A stretch of DNA of 64,000 nt, from NCBI RefSeq assembly GCF_900451175.1, contig NZ_UGJJ01000001.1, positions 992,001-1,056,000 on the forward strand, written 5' to 3'. This stretch comes from Kingella potus (GTDB taxonomy: Bacteria; Pseudomonadota; Gammaproteobacteria; Burkholderiales; Neisseriaceae). Shown here piece by piece: positions 59,017 through 64,000 of the stretch (positions are counted from its first letter, which is position 1; each line of letters starts with the position of its first letter). A model generated the notes under the pieces. That model was not told the DNA's origin. It worked only from the letters and a program-made list of their open reading frames with translations, and ran no database searches. The translations under genes and the position numbers were made by a program.

Positions 59017-60426
59017 TTAAGCGAGTGTGCTGCGGATGATTTCTTTCACGGCTTCGGCATCGTTCGGCACGGTTTGCACGCGCTGCGGCAGGTCTTCCAA
59101 GCCTTCGAGTCCGGCGGGACGGGGGATGGCGACGCTGCCTGCGGCTTCGCGGATGGTGTCGGCAAACTTGGCCGCCAGCGCGGTTTCGAGGCAGACGACG
59201 GTTTCGCCGTCTTCGCGCAGGCTGCGGGCGACTTTCACGCCGTCGGCGGTGTGCGGGTCGATGAGTTCGCCTTCCTGTCCGTACACTTGTCTGATGGTGG
59301 CGAGGCGGTCGGCGTGGGTGGATTTGCCCGAGGCAAAGCCGTATTGTTCCCGCGCTTTTGCCAGCAGGGGACTCAGGTCGAAGCCTTCTCCGGCGGCAAC
59401 TTTCGCCCACAGGGCGCGGACTTTTTCGGGATCGCGGCCGGTCAGGTCGAAAACGAAACGCTCGAAATTGGAGGCTTTGGAAATGTCCATCGAGGGGCTG
59501 GAAGTAACGTGTGTCTGCGCTGCGCTGCGCGGCAGGTAGCGGCCGGTTTGGAAAAATTCGTCCAACACGTCGTTTTCGTTGGTGGCAACGATCAGGCGGC
59601 GGACGGGCAGCCCCATCTGTTTGGCGATGTGTCCGGCGCAGATGTTGCCGAAGTTGCCGCTGGGCACGCAGAAGCTGACGGTTTCGCTGTTGCTCTGCGT
59701 GGCTTTGAAATAGCCGGCAAAGTAATAGACGATTTGCGCCATCACGCGGCCCCAGTTGATCGAATTGACTGTGCCGATGTGGTATTTTTCTTTAAACGCC
59801 GCGTCGTTTTGGATGGCTTTGACGATGTCCTGGCAGTCGTCGAACATGCCTTCCACGGCGATGTTGAGGATGTTTTCGTCTTGCAGGCTGTACATCTGCG
59901 CACGCTGGAACGCGCTCATTCTGCCTGCGGGCGACATCATAAACACGTGCACGCCTTGTTTGCCGCGCAGGGCGTATTCCGCCGCCGATCCGGTGTCGCC
60001 GCTGGTGGCGCCGACGATGTTCAGCGTGGTGCCGGCCTTTGCCAGCACATACTCGAAGGCGTTGCCGAGAAACTGCATCGCCATGTCTTTAAAAGCCAGC
60101 GTCGGGCCGTTGGAGAGGGCTTGGATTTTGAGGCCGTCTGAAAGCGTGCGTACGGGCGTGATTTCTTTCGTGCCGAACGCCGCTTCGGTGTAGGTGCCGG
60201 CAATGATGCGGCGCAGGTCGTCTGCCGGAATGTCGGTGGCAAACAGGCTCATGATTTCAAATGCCAGGTCGGGATAGGAAAGGCCGCGCCATTTTTCCAG
60301 CGCGGCAGCGTCGATCTGCGGATAGCGTTCGGGCAGCATCAGCCCGCCGTCGGGGGCGAGTCCCATGAGCAGGACTTCGCTGAATGTTTTGGGCGCGGTG
60401 TTGCCGCGTGTGCTGATGTAGTTCAT
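59017..60426 (-). CDS. thrC: Threonine synthase
   Basis: 469 aa. PLP enzyme converting O-phosphohomoserine to threonine. Motifs: NYISTRGNTAPKTFSEVLLMGLAPDGGL (typical N-terminus), the PLP Lys in PTLAFKDMAMQFLG, VGATSGDTGSAAEYAL (phosphate-binding loop) and VPSGNFGNICAGHIAKQMGLP. The length fits the longer gram-negative class. The ATG at 60426 gives the family start; an upstream ATG at 60450 is less likely. A DUS is read as LSDGLKIQ. Confidence 0.96.
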   Translation of the reverse strand: MNYISTRGNTAPKTFSEVLLMGLAPDGGLMLPERYPQIDAAALEKWRGLSYPDLAFEIMSLFATDIPADDLRRIIAGTYTEAAFGTKEITPVRTLSDGLKIQALSNGPTLAFKDMAMQFLGNAFEYVLAKAGTTLNIVGATSGDTGSAAEYALRGKQGVHVFMMSPAGRMSAFQRAQMYSLQDENILNIAVEGMFDDCQDIVKAIQNDAAFKEKYHIGTVNSINWGRVMAQIVYYFAGYFKATQSNSETVSFCVPSGNFGNICAGHIAKQMGLPVRRLIVATNENDVLDEFFQTGRYLPRSAAQTHVTSSPSMDISKASNFERFVFDLTGRDPEKVRALWAKVAAGEGFDLSPLLAKAREQYGFASGKSTHADRLATIRQVYGQEGELIDPHTADGVKVARSLREDGETVVCLETALAAKFADTIREAAGSVAIPRPAGLEGLEDLPQRVQTVPNDAEAVKEIIRSTLA

Positions 60427-60517
60427 GTTCCGGCCTTTGTTCCGTTGCACAAGCGTGCAAGGGTTTGCAGGTTTTCAGACGGCCCCCGTGCGGATATGGA
60501 GGCCGTCTGAAAAAGGT

Positions 60518-60940
60518 TTAGCGGTAGAGGCGTTTGAAGCAGGCGGTAACCGTTTTCGCGGTAACGTTGGCCACGGTTTGCGAAACGGCATCGCGGTTGG
60601 CCGCCAGGCTCATCAGATCGTTGGCCGAAAGCTGGTTGGGGGCTTCCTCGCTGGCGCAGCCGCAGATTTTGTTTTCCCATTCGGCCTGCTTGTCGGCACT
60701 CATCGCCAGCGCGATAACGCGCCATTCGTTGCGTTTTTGCAGTTCGCTGACGCATTGGTTGTTGATCACGCTTTTCACCAGCGTGCCGCCCATGCCGCCC
60801 ATCAGGCCGCCCGCAGACGACTGCTGCTGCGAACCGCCGCCCATCAGGCTGCCCAGCGACATACCGCCGCTGCCGCCGTCCGAGCCCGCACATCCGGCCA
60901 GTAAGGCCGCCAAAGCCGCTGCTGCAAAAATCTTTTTCAT
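60518..60940 (-). CDS. Uncharacterised lipoprotein, 140 aa
   Basis: Lipoprotein signal MKKIFAAAALAALLAGC (lipobox LAGC, Cys17), a Gly/Ser/Gln-rich linker (18-45), then a compact helical domain with four Cys (NQCVSEL, NKICGCASEE, TACFKRL) that could form two disulfides in the periplasm. I do not recognise the family. The upstream 13-codon extension of the frame is not needed. It is followed on this strand by a DUS inverted pair (60473-60515) and then thrC. Confidence 0.8.
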   Translation of the reverse strand: MKKIFAAAALAALLAGCAGSDGGSGGMSLGSLMGGGSQQQSSAGGLMGGMGGTLVKSVINNQCVSELQKRNEWRVIALAMSADKQAEWENKICGCASEEAPNQLSANDLMSLAANRDAVSQTVANVTAKTVTACFKRLYR

Positions 60941-61001
60941 CTCTGTATTCCTTGTGTCAAGGGTTGTAAAAACGCGCATTCTACCGCAAACCGCCCGACG
61001 G

Positions 61002-61007
61002 TATAAT
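61002..61007 (+). promoter_or_regulatory. Candidate -10 box of rarA
   Basis: Perfect TATAAT, with a poor -35 (TTCTAC, 60979-60984) 17 nt upstream. A DUS inverted pair (61017-61057), in the head-to-head arrangement, lies between it and the rarA ATG. Confidence 0.45.
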
Positions 61008-61083
61008 AGCCGCCGTTTTCAGACGGCCTCCGTATCCGCACAGAGGCCGTCTGAAAAAACCGTTTCCGTCAGAAAGCCCCGCC

Positions 61084-62397
61084 ATGTCCGATCTCTTTGC
61101 CCGCCAACCCGACGCACCCCTGGCCGAAAGGCTGCGCCCGCACACGCTCGACGATGTCATCGGCCAGCAGCACCTAATCGGCGAAGGCAAGCCGCTGCGC
61201 GTGGCGGTGGAGGGCGGCAAGCCGCACTCCATGCTGCTTTGGGGGCCGCCGGGCGTGGGCAAAACCACGCTGGCGCGGATTCTGGCGCAGAGTTTCAATG
61301 CCCAGTTTCTGCCCGTGTCGGCGGTGTTTTCCGGCGTGAAAGACATCCGCGAAGCCATCGACAAGGCCGAAATCGCCCTGCAACAGGGGCGCGCGACGAT
61401 TTTGTTTGTCGATGAGGTACACCGCTTCAACAAAGCGCAGCAGGATGCGTTTCTGCCGCACGTCGAAAGCGGCCTGCTTACCTTTATCGGCGCGACCACC
61501 GAAAACCCGTCTTTCGAAGTCAATCCCGCCCTGCTCAGCCGCGCACAGGTGTATGTGTTGCAGCCCTTGTCCGCCGACGATTTGGCCAAACTCACCGCCA
61601 AAGTGCTCGCCCTGCCCGAATACCGGGGCTTTGCCATCGCAGCCGACGCGCAGGAGATGTTAATCAACACCGCCGACGGCGACGCACGCAGATTATTGAA
61701 TTTACTGGAACAACTCTTACGCGCCGCCGCCACACGCCGTCTGGACACACTCGATGCCGCCTTTCTCGCCGACAGCCTCGGTGCGCAAATCCGCCGCTTC
61801 GACAAAGGCGGCGAAAGTTTCTACAACCAAATCTCCGCCCTGCACAAATCCGTGCGCGGCTCGCATCCGAATGCCGCACTGTATTGGTTTTGCCGCATGC
61901 TCGACGGCGGCACCGACCCGCGCTACCTCGCCCGCCGCATCGTGCGCATGGCTTGGGAAGACATCGGCCTGGCCGACCCGCGCGCCATGCAGATTGCCAA
62001 CGAAGCCGCCGCCACCTACGAGCGGCTCGGCTCGCCCGAAGGCGAACTCGCGCTGGCGCAGGCCGTGCTGTATCTGGCCGCCGCCGCCAAATCCAACGCG
62101 GGCTATTCGGCCTACAACCAAATGCGCCGTTTCGTCAGGGAAAACGCCAGCGACGAAGTGCCCGTACACCTGCGCAACGCGCCCACCAAGCTGATGAAAG
62201 AACTCGGCTACGGCCGCGAATACCGTTACGCCCACGACGAGCCAAACGCCTACGCCGCCGGCGAAAGCTATATGCCCGACGGCCTGGCCGAACCCGATTT
62301 CTACCGCCCCGTACCGCGCGGGCTGGAAATCAAAATCGGCGAAAAACTCGCCTGGCTTAAATCGCTGGACGATGCGGCAGCGGAGCAGGACAAATAA
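61084..62397 (+). CDS. rarA: Replication-associated recombination protein RarA (MgsA)
   Basis: 437 aa AAA+ ATPase of the clamp-loader type acting at stalled forks. Motifs: RLRPHTLDDVIGQQHL, Walker A GPPGVGKTT near residue 55, Walker B ILFVDEVHRFNKAQQDAFLP, the sensor IGATTENPSFEVN, then the RarA C-domain (ISALHKSVRGSHPNAALYW, GYGREYRYAHDEPNAYA). It follows a head-to-head DUS pair and ends just before the tandem array. No ffh or lolA-type neighbour is seen. Confidence 0.95.
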   Translation: MSDLFARQPDAPLAERLRPHTLDDVIGQQHLIGEGKPLRVAVEGGKPHSMLLWGPPGVGKTTLARILAQSFNAQFLPVSAVFSGVKDIREAIDKAEIALQQGRATILFVDEVHRFNKAQQDAFLPHVESGLLTFIGATTENPSFEVNPALLSRAQVYVLQPLSADDLAKLTAKVLALPEYRGFAIAADAQEMLINTADGDARRLLNLLEQLLRAAATRRLDTLDAAFLADSLGAQIRRFDKGGESFYNQISALHKSVRGSHPNAALYWFCRMLDGGTDPRYLARRIVRMAWEDIGLADPRAMQIANEAAATYERLGSPEGELALAQAVLYLAAAAKSNAGYSAYNQMRRFVRENASDEVPVHLRNAPTKLMKELGYGREYRYAHDEPNAYAAGESYMPDGLAEPDFYRPVPRGLEIKIGEKLAWLKSLDDAAAEQDK

Positions 62398-62400
62398 AGC

Positions 62401-63612
62401 AAAGGCCGTCTGAAAACAAAATCTGGCTTTTCAGACGGCCTGTCCGTTTTTCCTCGCGCCAAACCCGCGTAGGGTGTGTCGCCCCAAGCGACGCACGCGG
62501 TTTTTGCAGTGAAGAGGCCGTCTGAAACCACACAATACGGATTTTCAGACGGCCTCTGTTCCCTCTCCCGCCTGCGGGGGAGGGTTAGGGTGGGGGCTTT
62601 GCCGTTTCGGCTGCGTTTGCGGGCGGGAAAACGGTTTTGCAAACCGCCACCCCCTCCCCAGCCCTCCCCCGCGCGGGCGCAGGGGAGGGAGTTTGGTCGG
62701 GCGTTGGATTGGCGTTTGCAGCCGCATCCTGCATCTTTCCGAAATATTGGGAACGCGTGCGTGGCTGCGCCACACACCCTACCTTAGCGGCAAAGGCCGT
62801 CTGAAAACAAAATCCGCTTTTCAGACGGCCTGTCCGTTTTCCCGCGCCGCACCGTGTAGGGTGTGTCGCCCGAAGCGACGCACGCGTTTTTTGCTGTGTA
62901 GGAGGCCGTCTGAAACCACATAAAACGGATTTTCAGACGGCCTCTGTTCCCTCTCCCGCCTGCGGGGGAGGGTTAGGGTGGGGGGGCTTTGCCGCTCCGG
63001 CTGCGTTTGCGGGCGGGAAAGCGGTTTTGCAAACCGCCACCCCCTCCCCAGCCCTCCCCCGCGCGGGCGCAGGGGAGGGAGTTTGGTCGGGCGTTGGATT
63101 GGTGTTTGCAGCCGCATCCTGCATCTTTCCGAAATATTGGGAACGCGTGCGTGGCTGCGTCACACACCCTACCTTAGCGGCAAAGGCCGTCTGAAAAAGC
63201 ACAATCCGCTTTTCAGACGGCCTGTCCGTTTTTCCACGCCGCACCGCGTAGGGTGTGTCGCTCCAAGCGACGCACGCGGTTTTTGTGTGTAAGAGGCTGT
63301 CTGAAACCACGCAATACGGATTTTCAGACGGCCTCTGTTTCCTCCTCCGCCTGCGGGGGAGGGAGTTGGATGGGTGTCGGACGAACCGTTTGCAGCCGCA
63401 GTCTGCATCTTTCCGAAATATTGGGAACGCGTGCGTGGCTGCGCCACACATCCTACCTTAGCGGCAGAGGCCGTCTGAAAACAAAATCTGGTTTTTCAGA
63501 CGGCCTGTCCGTTTTTCCGCGCCGCCCCGTGTAGGGTGTGTCGCCCCAAGCGACGCACGCGGTTTTTGTAGTGAAGAGGCCGTCTGAAAATATGGTTTTC
63601 AGACGGCCTCTG
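62401..63612. repeat. Tandem array of a composite intergenic repeat, units of about 390 bp
   Basis: Units start with AAAGGCCGTCTGAAAA at 62401, 62792 and 63182, and AGAGGCCGTCTGAAAA at 63466 (periods 391, 390 and 284). A full unit contains a DUS inverted pair; a GTAGGGTGTG...GCACGCG hairpin (62470, 62855, 63248, 63532); a second DUS pair; a CCCTCTCCCGCCTGCGGGGGAGGG palindromic block with GGTTTTGCAAACC; a CCCCTCCCC...GGGGAGGG inverted block; GCATCTTTCCGAAATATTGGGAACG; and a reversed hairpin copy (62751, 63147, 63429). The third unit lacks the GGGAGGG middle block, and the fourth stops after its second DUS pair. No gene lies in this 1.2 kb. Confidence 0.95.
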
Positions 63613-63622
63613 CTTTGTTTGT

Positions 63623-64000
63623 TCACACCCACTCGGGTTCGCTTTCCAGCCGCACGCCGAAGCGGGCGGCCACGGTGTCCCGCACCAGCGCGGCGAGTTC
63701 GGCGACATCGGCGGCGGTGGCCTGGCCGGTATTGACCAGCACCAGAGCCTGTCTGTCGTGTACCGCCGCGCCGCCGATGCGGCGGCCTTTGAGGCCGCAT
63801 TGGTCGATCAGCCAGCCGGCGGCGAGTTTGACCGTGCCGTCGGGCTGGGGGTAGCGCGGCAGGGCGGGGTGTGCGGCGGCGAGTGCGGCGGCTTCTGCCG
63901 CAGATACGGCGGGGTTTTTGAAAAAGCTGCCGGCGTTGCCGAGCAGGGCGGGGTCGGGCAACTTGGATTGGCGGATGCGGCAAACGGCTTCGGATACGTC
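63623..64000 (-). CDS. murB: UDP-N-acetylenolpyruvoylglucosamine reductase, C-terminal part
   Basis: The last 125 residues of MurB, whose 5' end lies beyond the right edge. The enzyme reduces the enolpyruvyl group to make UDP-MurNAc. Visible: VCRIRQSKLPDP, GNAGSFFKNP (with the catalytic Ser), LAAGWLIDQCGLKG, VHDRQALVLVNTG and a C-terminal VRDTVAARFGVRLESEPEWV. The frame is open to the window end without a start, as expected for a partial gene. A DUS pair (63583-63612) follows the stop. Confidence 0.95.
   Translation of the reverse strand, partial: DVSEAVCRIRQSKLPDPALLGNAGSFFKNPAVSAAEAAALAAAHPALPRYPQPDGTVKLAAGWLIDQCGLKGRRIGGAAVHDRQALVLVNTGQATAADVAELAALVRDTVAARFGVRLESEPEWV

Noticed and set aside
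62401..63612. CRISPR-like array
   Set aside because: Units are about 390 bp and repeated throughout; there are no short direct repeats with unique spacers and no cas genes.

Overview
The window is a chromosomal segment of a Neisseria species. The 12-mer AGGCCGTCTGAA, the AG variant of the neisserial DNA uptake sequence (DUS), occurs dozens of times, very often as inverted pairs just behind stop codons. A minority carry the AT variant. The gene content is also neisserial: rmpM, a PorB-type porin, a birA-coaX fusion, ctrABCD and ctrE/lipA capsule genes, short-form hisG and dRS3-like repeats. Base composition is GC-rich except in a few blocks. The AG-DUS and GC-rich coding sequence fit a commensal Neisseria better than N. 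meningitidis or N. gonorrhoeae; the species cannot be fixed from this sequence alone.

Layout. 1-9.2 kb: a YecR-like lipoprotein gene with a heptanucleotide repeat in its signal-peptide codons (currently out of frame), fabD, ackA, dapD, a lipoprotein, dtd, a truncated porin-like gene, thiL, rmpM and cysB. 9.2-16 kb: fnr and hemN, divergent around two FNR-type boxes, then asd, a YczE-like membrane protein, an NTF2-like gene with an early amber codon, and pgi. 16-28 kb: an NSS transporter, ispD-dnaQ, a Cys-rich unknown protein, rsuA, ffh and ypjD divergent, and smc. 28-36 kb: a tandem intergenic repeat, a MoeB/ThiF-family gene, folD, three tRNAs (Pro, Arg, His), the operon rfaE2 - birA/coaX - SPOR protein, and a porin. 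36-40 kb: ileS and a DUF924 gene.

40-52.5 kb: a long minus-strand block. In transcription order it holds a SCO protein, hisG, a DUS-rich unknown gene, rmlC, ctrE, a GT4 glycosyltransferase, a capsule-synthesis-family protein, an acyltransferase, and ctrA-B-C-D. The three genes between ctrE and ctrA are clearly AT-rich and look like an exchangeable capsule-type cassette. Everything needed for polymer export (CtrABCD) plus one Kdo-linker transferase (CtrE) is here; a clear ctrF/lipB is not.

52.5-64 kb: tRNA-Leu(CAA), two AT-rich genes resembling polymorphic-toxin immunity proteins with no toxin, a CpoB-like lipoprotein, an O-methyltransferase, a DUF3460 gene, a YdgA/DUF945 protein, a kinase-like protein, thrC, a lipoprotein, rarA, a 1.2-kb tandem array of about 390-bp units, and the 3' part of murB, which runs off the right edge.

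Most genes are housekeeping. The most interesting structures are the DUS-like heptad switch at the left edge, a dispersed hairpin family (GTAGGGTGTG...GCACGCG) with compensatory stem changes that is amplified in tandem at 27.8-28.4 kb and 62.4-63.6 kb, the compact capsule cassette, and the orphan immunity pair.
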